From GCA-2693325 sp036343635 (GTDB taxonomy: Bacteria; Latescibacterota; UBA2968; UBA8231): a DNA stretch of 64,000 nt. The stretch is from contig JAYYVF010000017.1 in assembly GCA_036343635.1 (NCBI GenBank), positions 17,621 through 81,620 on the forward strand, in the 5' to 3' direction. The translations under genes were made by a program, and so were the position numbers. The stretch's first letter is position 1, and every line of letters starts with the position of its first letter. The notes under the pieces were generated by a model. That model searched no databases. It had not been told where the DNA came from and saw nothing but the letters and a program-made list of their open reading frames with translations. Below, piece by piece: positions 9,158 through 17,586 of the stretch.

Positions 9158-9955
9158 CTATTTTTCCTCTAGGCAAGCGATTACAATTTTTGCTAGGTTT
9201 ATTATTGCTTCGCTACCAGCAGTAGTAGGTTGGCTAAAAACTGCTGGTTGACCGTTGTCTGCGCATTCGCGGAGTTTTATATCTATCGGAATATCACATA
9301 GAAAGGGTATTTCTAATTCTTCAGCGGTAGATTTGCTTTGGCCGTGCCCAAACAAATACTCATTATGATTGCACGCGTCACACCGAAAACTACTCATGTT
9401 TTCTACCAAGCCTAAGATTGGCACTTCAGCTTGTCTAAACATTTCAACGCCGCGTCTAACATCTTCCAAGGCTATAGCAGATGGTGTGGTCAAAATAAGA
9501 GCACTAGTCAAAGGTGCAGATTGTGTTAACGTCAATTGAACATCCCCGGTTCCAGGCGGTAGGTCCGCAATTAGGATATCCAACTCTCCCCATTCCACGT
9601 TGGATAGGAATTGATTTATCATCTTTGCCAACATTGGTCCTCGCCAAATTACAGGAGAGCCTTCTTCTAAGAGTAGCCCCATAGAAATAAATTTAATATT
9701 GTGGGCTTCAATGGGTTTGATTTGTCCAGTATCGGGGTTTGTGACGGGACGGTCATGTGAACCCAGTATTCCAGGTATGTTTGGTCCGTATATGTCGGTA
9801 TCCATGAGGCCGACCTTTAGGCCAATATTGCCTAGGGCTACAGCAATGTTGGCGCTTATGGTCGACTTGCCAACACCTCCTTTCCCACTGGAGATTGCCA
9901 GCATATCACGGATTCCAAAGATAGGTTTCCTGTCATGTGTTGATATCTGGGTCAC
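9158..9955 (-). CDS. mrp: Mrp/NBP35-type iron-sulfur carrier ATPase
   Basis: This deviant Walker A P-loop ATPase (SSGKGGVGKST) has the Mrp signatures DTDIYGPNIPG, IADLPPGTGD and LVENMSSF, followed by a C-terminal CDAC (CxxC) pair that in this family bridges an Fe-S cluster between subunits. It probably delivers Fe-S clusters to apoproteins. The N-terminal MIP18/DUF59 domain of longer Mrp proteins is missing. I chose the GTG start at 9955 because a TATAAT promoter at 9998-10026 places transcription start near 9991, which excludes the longer ATG at 10075. The gene is divergent from the lipoprotein gene at 10047. Confidence 0.88.
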   Translation of the reverse strand: MTQISTHDRKPIFGIRDMLAISSGKGGVGKSTISANIAVALGNIGLKVGLMDTDIYGPNIPGILGSHDRPVTNPDTGQIKPIEAHNIKFISMGLLLEEGSPVIWRGPMLAKMINQFLSNVEWGELDILIADLPPGTGDVQLTLTQSAPLTSALILTTPSAIALEDVRRGVEMFRQAEVPILGLVENMSSFRCDACNHNEYLFGHGQSKSTAEELEIPFLCDIPIDIKLRECADNGQPAVFSQPTTAGSEAIINLAKIVIACLEEK

Positions 9956-9997
9956 GTTGCAGTAGCTTTCAATTTCGTTACAGGTTAAACCGTATCG

Positions 9998-10026
9998 ATT
10001 ATAGGTTTTTTCTTTTATGCCAGCAA
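9998..10026 (-). promoter_or_regulatory. Sigma70-type promoter of mrp
   Basis: Read on the reverse strand, TTGCTG and a perfect TATAAT are separated by exactly 17 bp. Predicted transcription start is near 9991, about 36 nt upstream of the GTG used for mrp. This position decides the start of that gene. Confidence 0.6.
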
Positions 10027-10046
10027 CAAGATATTGGGAGAGGGTA

Positions 10047-10877
10047 ATGCTCAAAAAAATTTTTATAGTCCTCATTATACCTTTGATGTCCTGTACAAAT
10101 ATAAATCAGATGCACCGGAAATATTTGGAGGGCGATAAAAAGCAATTTGATAGAATTGTTGAGATTGTTTCTCGCAGTGATTATCCATACGCTACCCGAC
10201 GCAAGGCCGCACAAATTTTAGGTGAAATTGGTGATTCGAGAGCTACGCCGGTTTTGATCACAGCTTTACAAGGTTACGAACAGCGCACAACGTTAAAGCA
10301 AGACATTGTACGATCGTTGGCTAAAATTGGGGACCCCGATGCGGCTCAACCTATTGGACGATTACTAGATCGCTCATTAAATACTGCAGATGCTGATTTG
10401 CGGATGGCGGCTGTTGATGCTTTGGGTGACCTTGGTGGGGAAAAATCTGCGGAGATTCTCGTCAATGCTCTCCGCTATTTTGACTTGCTGATATTGCGTG
10501 ATGAACAGCGTTCACGAAAAGGTGTGTTTACCGGCGAAGAGCAGATATTTCCCTTCGGGCCGGCTGGTATGGATTCTACGGGCAATCGTCCTCCTAGATT
10601 CTCTAATCCTGCCATGGGTGGCCTACTGGGACAAGAGCAGCACCCGCAAATGAGTATGTTCGGAACTCCGATTAATCCAGAGGAAATGCAATATGACCCA
10701 ACTCCTGAAGAACGTGAACATACACATCAATCATTGGTTCGTGTCGGTGAAGAGGCGGTAACAGTTATAGAGGGTTTTATCGCTGAAAATGAAATGACAT
10801 TGTCTTTGCGTCAGGAGTTACTGGGTATTGTGTCGGAAATACGAGGTGTAACGAAAATTGGGTTGGATGAGGATTGA
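10047..10877 (+). CDS. HEAT-repeat lipoprotein
   Basis: The 276-residue protein has a lipoprotein signal peptide with lipobox LMSC (Cys16). After it come HEAT-like alpha-helical repeats (residues ~30-130) with typical ATRRKAAQILGEIGD and VDALGDLGG blocks. Such repeats mediate protein contacts. The middle (~170-220) is Pro/Gly/Met-rich and low in complexity, and the C-terminus is again helical. A GGGAGAGGG ribosome binding site precedes the ATG. Its partner is unknown, and membrane location is inferred from the lipobox. Confidence 0.7.
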   Translation: MLKKIFIVLIIPLMSCTNINQMHRKYLEGDKKQFDRIVEIVSRSDYPYATRRKAAQILGEIGDSRATPVLITALQGYEQRTTLKQDIVRSLAKIGDPDAAQPIGRLLDRSLNTADADLRMAAVDALGDLGGEKSAEILVNALRYFDLLILRDEQRSRKGVFTGEEQIFPFGPAGMDSTGNRPPRFSNPAMGGLLGQEQHPQMSMFGTPINPEEMQYDPTPEEREHTHQSLVRVGEEAVTVIEGFIAENEMTLSLRQELLGIVSEIRGVTKIGLDED

Positions 10878-10878
10878 G

Positions 10879-10907
10879 TTGACAAAAGTTTAAGTCAGGC
10901 CTATAAT
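10879..10907 (+). promoter_or_regulatory. Perfect consensus sigma70 promoter
   Basis: TTGACA (10879-10884) and TATAAT (10902-10907) are separated by 17 bp, matching the sigma70 consensus at all twelve positions. It starts two bases after the stop of the HEAT lipoprotein gene, and the expected transcription start is near 10914. An upstream ATG at 10906 is therefore excluded as start of the next gene. Confidence 0.85.
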
Positions 10908-10935
10908 GAGGGCCACTTTTATGCGAAGTTTCGTA

Positions 10936-11730
10936 ATGAAACCTCAGTTCTCGAAGGTTTTTTTTGAAAATATGGATTTCGATATCGGTTTAAAGCTTCA
11001 TGATTGGGATTATTCGTCGAATCAACTAAATGTCCGAAAGATTGAAGGAATCGACGGAAAACCAAAAATTCAGGTGCGAATGGATTTGGGCCTGATGCAA
11101 ATGGAATGGGAGGGGCGGCCTGACGGTGTTCGTCCCAACGGCTGTGATTCTCAATTGGATCATTTTCGTAGCCAACTGAGGAATTCGGAAGCAGAAAATG
11201 GCCCAGGGTCTTTCGTACTTTCTCGTGAAGACTGTTGGGAACTTGCTCAAGAAGCTATGAAGTTTTATTGGCGCAGGATAAGTTTTTTCGAATTGAAAGA
11301 GTATGCTTTAGCTGAACGCGATGCTCGTCACAATTTAGGTATTTTAGATCTTTGTTACGAGTATGCGGAGGCAGAAGAAGATCGTCAAATGGCTGAACAG
11401 CATACTCCTTTTGTTACGGCTCATTGTATTCAGGCTCGTGCTTTGTCTCATCTAGACGGAGAGCAGCATACTAAGGCACTTGTTGAGATTCGGGGCGGAA
11501 TAACAGAGATTGAGAATTATTTGCGCAAGACTGGACGCTTCGACCAATTGGAACATTGCCCAGAGTTACATTTTTTGCGCGAATGGGAGACCGAAGTTGA
11601 AAGTAAACGGCCCGTTTCCCCCCGAGAAAAATTGAGTGATGAATTGCGCAATGCAATTGAAAACGACCAATTTGAACTGGCTGCAGATTTGCGTGACCGG
11701 TTACGTTCCTTGGAGAGTGGGAATTGTTAG
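10936..11730 (+). CDS. UVR-motif protein of unknown function
   Basis: The 264-residue cytoplasmic protein ends with a UVR (UvrB/UvrC-type) helix-hairpin motif, LSDELRNAIENDQFELAADLRD, here spanning roughly the last 35 residues. The body contains helical segments resembling tetratricopeptide helices (YALAERDARHNLGILD and ALVEIRGGITEIENYL). UVR motifs mediate protein contacts in UvrB, UvrC, ClpC and McsA, but no nuclease or kinase signature is present, so function is unassigned. The upstream perfect promoter rules out ATG 10906. ATG 10921 is possible but would leave a leader of only a few bases. Confidence 0.6.
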   Translation: MKPQFSKVFFENMDFDIGLKLHDWDYSSNQLNVRKIEGIDGKPKIQVRMDLGLMQMEWEGRPDGVRPNGCDSQLDHFRSQLRNSEAENGPGSFVLSREDCWELAQEAMKFYWRRISFFELKEYALAERDARHNLGILDLCYEYAEAEEDRQMAEQHTPFVTAHCIQARALSHLDGEQHTKALVEIRGGITEIENYLRKTGRFDQLEHCPELHFLREWETEVESKRPVSPREKLSDELRNAIENDQFELAADLRDRLRSLESGNC

Positions 11731-11810
11731 GGTTTTAATTTTACAATGTCAGTAGTCTGTTTTGTAAGTCTGGTTGTAGATATTATTAGTTATGAAATTA
11801 AGGGAAAATT

Positions 11811-12269
11811 ATGGCAAAGAAGATGGCGTTAAATAAACGTGAAAGAGAAAAAGTAAAAAAACAACTCGTTGCTCGTCGTTCCGAATTATTGAGTGATCTT
11901 GATGGTACAGAACAGGAAATAGATGACTTACAAGATCCTAAGGCAGATGATTTGGATAGAGCTGTTGAGGCTGGAGCTATGGAATTGCTGGTAAAGCTAG
12001 GTGATACCGAACGGAGAGAATTAGAGGAGGTTACTCTTTCCCTAGAAAAATTGCAAAGAGGGGACTATGGAAAATGTGAAGTGTGTTCGGAATTTATTCC
12101 CAAGCCTAGACTCTCGGCCTTGCCAACGGCCAGATTGTGCGTGTCCTGCCAGGAAGCAGATGAACAGAATAGAATTCCTTCCTATAATCGGCAGAGATCT
12201 CGGCGTTTTTATGGGGAGGACGACGCGGAATTTTCACATCCACTAATGAGCAAGGATGACGATGAGTAA
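11811..12269 (+). CDS. DksA/TraR-type zinc-finger transcription factor
   Basis: This 152-residue protein has a basic coiled-coil N-terminus (KREREKVKKQL, residues ~8-70) and a C4 zinc finger at the C-terminus, with CEVC and CVSC pairs separated by 17 residues. Both are standard for the DksA/TraR family, which enters the secondary channel of RNA polymerase and, with ppGpp, controls rRNA and amino-acid promoters. The acidic tip expected between the helices may be DDLQDPKADDLD. An AAGGGAA-like site precedes the ATG. It could equally be a YteA/YocK-like variant. Confidence 0.85.
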   Translation: MAKKMALNKREREKVKKQLVARRSELLSDLDGTEQEIDDLQDPKADDLDRAVEAGAMELLVKLGDTERRELEEVTLSLEKLQRGDYGKCEVCSEFIPKPRLSALPTARLCVSCQEADEQNRIPSYNRQRSRRFYGEDDAEFSHPLMSKDDDE

Positions 12270-12277
12270 TTGTTGTA

Positions 12278-13723
12278 CTAATTAATTTTTTCAAGTTCTC
12301 TGATATCTGCCATCGTGGCAAGTCGAAGATCTTTAAGGTTTCGCTGGTAGTTTATTTTGGCATTGAGGGCGTCTATTCGTGCTTGAGTCAGTTGGCTTTG
12401 TGCAGTAAGTAGGTCTTGGCTTTTAGCCAAGCCCAGTTCAAATCTGCTTTGCTCTACTTCATAAGTTCTTCCGGCTACTTCAAGGCCTGCTTCCCGAATA
12501 GTAATTTGTCGTTCCGCTTCATCTAAATTGCGTACAGCATTACGTATTTGTCGGATGATTTGCTGCTGTTCTCTACGCCGAGTCAATCTACTTTGTTCCA
12601 ATTGAATTTGTGCTTTTTTTATACTACTTCGGCGAGCACCGTTATCGACTAGTGGCATCGTTACCTGAATTCCGACTCCCCACTGGTTCCGTTCTAGAGT
12701 TGAACTAATGTCTCCGACATCATCACCTCGCCCACGAAGACTATAATTAGCATTTAGCGTAGCATTAATCCCATTCTGTTTTTTGGTTTCTTCTAAATTG
12801 ATTGCACGCAGTTTTTCGACGATTTCCGACTGACGCATGTCTGTCCTATTTTGTAGGCCTATACCGATCGCTTTTTCTTTGTCAACCTTATACAGCATAT
12901 GTGCAACCGATGTGCTTATTTGGAGAGGTTCTTCGGCTTCAAGTCCAAGCGTTTGTCTCAATTGGTCGCGTTGACTCTCGATTGCAGTTTCTGCCAGTGC
13001 ATAGGTTGCTTCGGCTTGCAAAACCTCAACCTGGAGGCGGAGTGTTTCCACTTCGGCAATAAGTCCAACCTCAAATTTTCGTTCGGCTAATTCTAAATTA
13101 GATTTAGAAAGATTGAGTCTTTCTTCTTGTATTTCTAACTCGCGGAGTCTTTGTACGAGAGTGAAATAGTCATCTACAACCAGTCCCTCTAATGTCATTG
13201 TTTGTTGCTTGAAATTTAATTCAGCACTTGACAGATTAAAGCGGGCTCTTTGGAGAGAGATTTCTTCGGATGGACGATTTAGAATGTCATGCACGTAGTC
13301 GATTCGAACATCTCCAGAAAAATCAAGAAAGTCTGCTCTTCGATTAGAAGAAAAGTCACGTCTCTCGGCATTAGTTGTTATCGCGAGAGACCCTAGGTGG
13401 TGTAACCGTTGGTTCATTTGGATTGCACCACTATACCGAAAGTTTGTGCTTTCGTCGCGAACACGGGTTGCTAGAGCAACACTCTCTTGCGTATCTCGTA
13501 TTTCAGAAAAAGTAGGTGTAGTTAAATTCGCATTCATTCCAAAAGAAAATGGAGCTTGGGCATTTTCGAGGTCTAGTTGGCTGGAAGATAATGTTTGTTT
13601 GTCACTCAAATGTTGCAAATTGTTACGGAGTGCAATGCGGATGCAATCTTCGAGATTAAGAGGCTTTTGGGCTAAAACTGGGGTGAATCCAACGCAGAGC
13701 AGAATCCAGATTAGTTTGTGCAT
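12278..13723 (-). CDS. TolC-family outer-membrane efflux protein
   Basis: The 481-residue protein has a signal peptide ending near VLAQ, then LNLEDCIRIALRNN, the typical start of an OEP/TolC repeat. Two OEP repeats of long alpha-helical coiled coil with beta strands follow (ALAETAIESQ in the first half, LGLAKSQDLLTAQSQLTQARIDALNA in the second). Such trimeric channels serve RND or ABC exporters, but no inner-membrane partner lies next to it. The ATG at 13723 gives a clean signal peptide after a GGGAAAGAG site. A longer ORF to 13759 would spoil it. Confidence 0.88.
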   Translation of the reverse strand: MHKLIWILLCVGFTPVLAQKPLNLEDCIRIALRNNLQHLSDKQTLSSSQLDLENAQAPFSFGMNANLTTPTFSEIRDTQESVALATRVRDESTNFRYSGAIQMNQRLHHLGSLAITTNAERRDFSSNRRADFLDFSGDVRIDYVHDILNRPSEEISLQRARFNLSSAELNFKQQTMTLEGLVVDDYFTLVQRLRELEIQEERLNLSKSNLELAERKFEVGLIAEVETLRLQVEVLQAEATYALAETAIESQRDQLRQTLGLEAEEPLQISTSVAHMLYKVDKEKAIGIGLQNRTDMRQSEIVEKLRAINLEETKKQNGINATLNANYSLRGRGDDVGDISSTLERNQWGVGIQVTMPLVDNGARRSSIKKAQIQLEQSRLTRRREQQQIIRQIRNAVRNLDEAERQITIREAGLEVAGRTYEVEQSRFELGLAKSQDLLTAQSQLTQARIDALNAKINYQRNLKDLRLATMADIRELEKIN

Positions 13724-13839
13724 CTTTATAATTAACTCTTTCCCAGGTGTAATAACCAAGATTATACTAACAGACAGTAAGAAAAATGGTAAGTTTTTAC
13801 AAGCTTTTCAAGAAACAATAAGACGGTTACAACTATGGT

Positions 13840-13868
13840 TCGACAATACTAGTGAAAACTTGTATAAT
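13840..13868 (+). promoter_or_regulatory. Sigma70-type promoter for transaldolase operon
   Basis: TCGACA and a perfect TATAAT are separated by 17 bp, about 30 bp before the transaldolase ATG. The hexamers match the consensus at 11 of 12 positions. Confidence 0.7.
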
Positions 13869-13897
13869 AAGGCACTCTGAACATATGGAGGCTAATA

Positions 13898-14644
13898 ATG
13901 GATTTCGGTAACGAAATCACACAAGGGTCGATTAAACCAACTGACTTAAAGGTGAAAATTTTTGCCGATGGAGCGGATCGTGATGGCATGCTAGCTAGTT
14001 ACGCTAATCCGTTCGTTTCTGGATTTACTACTAACCCGAGTCTTATGAAAAAAGCAGGTGTGCAAGACTATGTTGCATTTGCGCACGACATTGTTAAAGT
14101 AATACCTGACCGAGATATTTCGTTTGAAGTTTTTGCTGATGACCTTGATGAAATGGAGAGGCAGGCTCGGATTATATCTAATTGGGGCGACCGGATTTAT
14201 GCTAAGATTCCAGTTACAAATTCTAAAGGTCAGTCAACGTGTCAATTGGTGCACCGTTTGTCTAATGATGGCATAAAGGTGAATGTCACGGCAATTTTTG
14301 TTCTTGAACAAGTTCGTCAGGTTGCAGAGGCTCTAATCGGAGGAGCTCCTTCTTGTGTATCGGTATTTGCTGGAAGGATTGCCGATTCGGGAGTGGATTA
14401 TATGCCAATAATGCGTCAGTCTGTAGAATTACTTTCTTCAAATTCTAATGCGGAGCTAATTTGGGCTAGTCCTCGCGAGGTCTACAACGTTGTACAAGCT
14501 GATCAAATTGGATGTCACATCATAACTTGCACCAATGAGATTATTCAAAAACTTTCTTGTCTTGGTAAGAATCTAATTGATTATTCGCTTGAAACGGTGG
14601 ATGATTTTTACAATGATGCTCGTAGCGCTGGATATCAGGTTTGA
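13898..14644 (+). CDS. Transaldolase-family protein
   Basis: The 248-residue (alpha/beta)8 enzyme shows the short transaldolase signatures FTTNPSLMKKAG near residue 45, IYAKIPV with the Schiff-base lysine at about K103, and IKVNVTAIF. It would transfer dihydroxyacetone units between sugar phosphates, or act as a fructose-6-phosphate aldolase-like enzyme, in the cytoplasm. A GGAG site lies 7 nt before the ATG. The SIS-domain isomerase that follows overlaps it (TTGA), pointing to a joint role in making or interconverting a sugar phosphate, perhaps a heptose. Confidence 0.83.
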   Translation: MDFGNEITQGSIKPTDLKVKIFADGADRDGMLASYANPFVSGFTTNPSLMKKAGVQDYVAFAHDIVKVIPDRDISFEVFADDLDEMERQARIISNWGDRIYAKIPVTNSKGQSTCQLVHRLSNDGIKVNVTAIFVLEQVRQVAEALIGGAPSCVSVFAGRIADSGVDYMPIMRQSVELLSSNSNAELIWASPREVYNVVQADQIGCHIITCTNEIIQKLSCLGKNLIDYSLETVDDFYNDARSAGYQV

Positions 14645-15231
14645 ACAAAGACTTTATAGCTGATTATTTGGATGCTAGCTCACGTGTTTTGAATAATCTG
14701 GACCATGTAGCTTTAAATGAAATAGTAAGAGTAATCGTTAGTTTACGGGAGCGTGGAGGGCGCCTTTTTATTTTAGGTGTGGGTGGAAGCGCCGCAAACG
14801 CTGCTCATGCGGTTAATGACTTTAGGAAACTCGCTCATATTGAAACGTATGCCCCCACGGACAACGTATCTGAATTAACAGCTCGAGTAAATGACGAAGG
14901 ATGGGAAACTGTGTTTAGTAGTTGGCTGGCCGGATCACGGTTGAATGAAAATGATGGGGTCATGGTTTTTTCTGTAGGTGGTGGTGATGCAGAAAAATGT
15001 ATTAGTGTTAATTTGATTCGGGCGCTTGAATATGCAAAGGAAAAAAGTGCATCAATAATTGGAATAGTCGGACGTGATGGAGGGGTCACAGCTCAAATTG
15101 CAGATGCGTGTGTGATTATCCCAACTGAAAATGAAGAGCTTGTGACACCGTTGGCTGAGTCATATCAAGCTTTGATATGGCATATGCTTGTTTCACATCC
15201 AGAGATTCAAGTTGCTCCTACCAAATGGTGA
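14641..15231 (+). CDS. SIS-domain sugar-phosphate isomerase (GmhA-like)
   Basis: The 196-residue protein has a sugar isomerase (SIS) fold with the phosphate-binding FILGVGGSAANAAHAVNDF motif at ~50-70 and a serine-containing VMVFSVGGGDAEK loop at ~110. The arrangement resembles GmhA, which isomerises sedoheptulose-7-phosphate for LPS heptose. It starts with TTG overlapping the transaldolase stop, and so is probably translated by coupling. Transaldolase plus SIS next to each other would fit heptose or other sugar-phosphate metabolism; the exact substrate cannot be read from the sequence. Confidence 0.78.
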   Translation: MNKDFIADYLDASSRVLNNLDHVALNEIVRVIVSLRERGGRLFILGVGGSAANAAHAVNDFRKLAHIETYAPTDNVSELTARVNDEGWETVFSSWLAGSRLNENDGVMVFSVGGGDAEKCISVNLIRALEYAKEKSASIIGIVGRDGGVTAQIADACVIIPTENEELVTPLAESYQALIWHMLVSHPEIQVAPTKW

Positions 15232-15386
15232 TTCTCAAAGTTTAGTTGATGATGTTTTCTCTTCCGCGTAGGTTCCAGAATTAATATCACTTTAAGTCTA
15301 TTTAGTATATCGTTTGGTTTAAGTCGGAATCTGGAAGTAGCTCTTTGGTTAGGTTCTGATTTTTGGTGAAATGAAAGGAAGAAATT

Positions 15387-16190
15387 ATGGAGACAAGGGA
15401 ACTGGAGGGTCTGGTTTCGGTGGTCACTGGTGCTGCTCAGGGATTAGGTTTGGGTATTGCACGTGAGTTGGCTGAGAGGGGTTCAAAGGTCTTGGTAGCA
15501 GATCTACAATTAGCTAAGGCCGAGGCGGAATGTGAAAACTTTCGGGTTAAAGGTTTGGATGCCATTGCAATAGAGTTAGATATTACCAATAGTGAGGGGG
15601 TCAGAGACTTTTTCTCAAGAATAGAGCAGCTTGATATTTTGGTTAACAATGCTGGAACTGGGCAACAGGTAGCACCAATCTCGGAATTGCCTGATTTAGA
15701 GTGGCACCGAGTGATAGATGCTACGTTAACAGGATCTTTTTACTGTTGTCGTGCCGGCGCTGAGATTATGGAGAAACAGGAGCACGGGGCGATCGTTAAT
15801 GTTTCCTCTATTAATGGCCAGAATCCTGCGGCATTGGTGGCCGCCTACAACGTTGCCAAGGCCGGAGTGATTAGTCTTACGCGGACGTTAGCTTTGGAAT
15901 TGGCTGCCTACGGTGTTAGAGTTAATGCTGTTTGTCCAGGTCCCGTGTATACCGATTTCAATAAGCGCAATATGTCACAGCGATGTGAAACGTTGGGAAT
16001 TACTGAAGAACAAATGGTTGAGCGTGTTCGAAGTGCGATACCACTTGGTCGATGGGGTGAACCGGAGGATATTGCTCGGGGAGTGGCTTTTCTATGTAGC
16101 CCTAATGCAGATTGGATCACGGGCGAAATTATGCGAGTATCCGGAGGAATGGAAGGGGTAGCAGCGACACCACCTAAGCGGCCAAAGTAA
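15387..16190 (+). CDS. Short-chain dehydrogenase/reductase
   Basis: A classical 267-residue SDR. It has the NAD(P)-binding TGAAQGLGLGIA motif at ~15-26, ADLQ after beta-2 (Asp suggests NAD preference), NNAGTG, and the catalytic Ser (VNVSSING) with YNVAK (Tyr-xxx-Lys). The C-terminal half has PGPVYTDF and WITGEIMRVSGG typical of 3-oxoacyl-ACP-reductase-like or polyol dehydrogenases. The substrate is unknown. It stands alone between the sugar-phosphate operon and tRNA-Gln, with a hairpin terminator 60 bp downstream. Confidence 0.85.
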   Translation: METRELEGLVSVVTGAAQGLGLGIARELAERGSKVLVADLQLAKAEAECENFRVKGLDAIAIELDITNSEGVRDFFSRIEQLDILVNNAGTGQQVAPISELPDLEWHRVIDATLTGSFYCCRAGAEIMEKQEHGAIVNVSSINGQNPAALVAAYNVAKAGVISLTRTLALELAAYGVRVNAVCPGPVYTDFNKRNMSQRCETLGITEEQMVERVRSAIPLGRWGEPEDIARGVAFLCSPNADWITGEIMRVSGGMEGVAATPPKRPK

Positions 16191-16249
16191 TAGATGCTTG
16201 TTAGTGTGGGAGAAACTTTATCATTATCCCCTACTGAAAGAGTATGCAA

Positions 16250-16287
16250 AATAACCGCTGCAAAAATTATTTTACAGCGGTTATTTA
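16250..16287. terminator. Bidirectional intrinsic terminator
   Basis: An 11-bp perfect stem pairs 16250-16260 with 16275-16285 and is followed by T-rich sequence on both strands (better on the reverse strand). It lies between the SDR gene (+) and tRNA-Gln (-), and so can serve both. Confidence 0.75.
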
Positions 16288-16362
16288 TGGCAGCCCGGCA
16301 GGGACTCGAACCCCGATTGACGAGACCAAAACCCGCTGTCCTACCAATTGAACGACCGGGCT
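16288..16362 (-). tRNA. tRNA-Gln (UUG)
   Basis: A full cloverleaf can be drawn on the reverse strand: a 7-bp acceptor stem (AGCCCGG with CCGGGCT), a D arm closed by GTTC/GGAC, a 5-bp anticodon stem with loop TTTTGGT giving anticodon TTG, a T arm with TTCGAGT, and an encoded 3' CCA at 16288-16290. TTGACT lies upstream at a suitable distance but its -10 box is weak. The anticodon reads CAA and CAG codons. Confidence 0.95.
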
Positions 16363-16589
16363 ACTAGATATAAAGAATGTATACGGATTCGTTTATAGTC
16401 AAGGGGAGAAATTCTTATGACCTCGTAGAGGAAAATTATCATTTTTTCGAAAAGTTGGTAGGATATTGAAAGAACTAGGCTGAGGACCAATTGGTTGATT
16501 TGGTCGCGGTTAATAATAGTCATTATTGTGTACTTCTCGGTTCCTTTGATTGAAATTACTGTGAAAAATATTTTTTATATTCGTTGTAC

Positions 16590-17516
16590 CTATTTGCTCT
16601 CTAAAGAAATTATATCAAGGTAGCGCGCTGAAGCGGGCCCTAAAGCATCTCGATGCATGCGCCATGGGTCAGAGAAGACATCATTCCCGATTTGTGTATC
16701 GAATAGATGTGTTCCGAGTTTTAATAAGGCTGCAGATTCATCGAATAATGATTCAGCATAAACAATACGCGAGCCTTCTCCTTTTTCGCCTATCAGTTTG
16801 GCACAAAATTGCACGGCCAAATTGTTTTCTCGTGCCATTGGGCTTCCCGGGATAAGGAAAACTAAGCGCGACCATTGTTCGTCACTTAGTTTATTCTGCC
16901 ATTGGAAAATTTGATCGCGATAGTTGTCGATGCGGTACTTTGCTGCTATATCTAAATTTTTTTGGATCGGCTTCAGAAGACCTCTTACAAATTTGATCAA
17001 ATCTACATGATTTATATGATTGTTCGCTAATATTTTTGAAGTAAAAGCTATACATGCTGAAAGTATTTTCTTCTGTTCTTTTTCAACTTCTTTTGAGTTT
17101 AGGCGCAAAGTAAATGCACCAGCAGCTTTTTCGAAGGCTTTGACGAGTTCTTTTAAGTCAGAAACGGTTTTCTTTGGTATCGACCCCTCTTCATTGCGTA
17201 TCAAAAGGGAATAAATTGCCAGAGGTGCATGAGCTACAGCTTTAACATCATGGTAAGCTCTGTCTATAATTTTTCCTTCAACACGTTGCTGTCCATCAAT
17301 GAGTATCAGATTGTCACCGCGGACAATTATGATCGGTCCGCTTTGCTGCAATAATGTCGAACGAGTTTGGGCATAATGGGATCTAAAAATTTTATTTAAT
17401 TCAAGAACAGCATCATTCTCTCCGAGATTTTCAGCGTATAAATATTGCGTTTGCATAATTAATGCTATGGGGAAAAAAGAGGCTATGCGATTTATCCCTT
17501 GAGAAAATATTTTCAA
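16590..17516 (-). CDS. Unknown exported protein
   Basis: I do not recognise this 308-residue protein. It has a hydrophobic N-terminal segment (~11-28) that looks like a signal peptide. The rest is predominantly helical and charged, with an early IIIVRGDNLILIDGQQR beta segment and a middle KELVKAFEKAAGAF helix. No catalytic motif is evident. It lies 70 bp downstream of the GRDP-like gene on the same strand, so the two may be cotranscribed. Periplasmic location is inferred. Confidence 0.55.
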   Translation of the reverse strand: MKIFSQGINRIASFFPIALIMQTQYLYAENLGENDAVLELNKIFRSHYAQTRSTLLQQSGPIIIVRGDNLILIDGQQRVEGKIIDRAYHDVKAVAHAPLAIYSLLIRNEEGSIPKKTVSDLKELVKAFEKAAGAFTLRLNSKEVEKEQKKILSACIAFTSKILANNHINHVDLIKFVRGLLKPIQKNLDIAAKYRIDNYRDQIFQWQNKLSDEQWSRLVFLIPGSPMARENNLAVQFCAKLIGEKGEGSRIVYAESLFDESAALLKLGTHLFDTQIGNDVFSDPWRMHRDALGPASARYLDIISLESK

Positions 17517-17586
17517 TTAAACGTCTCCATGTTTTTTTAAAGAAAAACGAATTGTTTTTTGAAGGAGTTGTTCGTTTGATGAGTTG

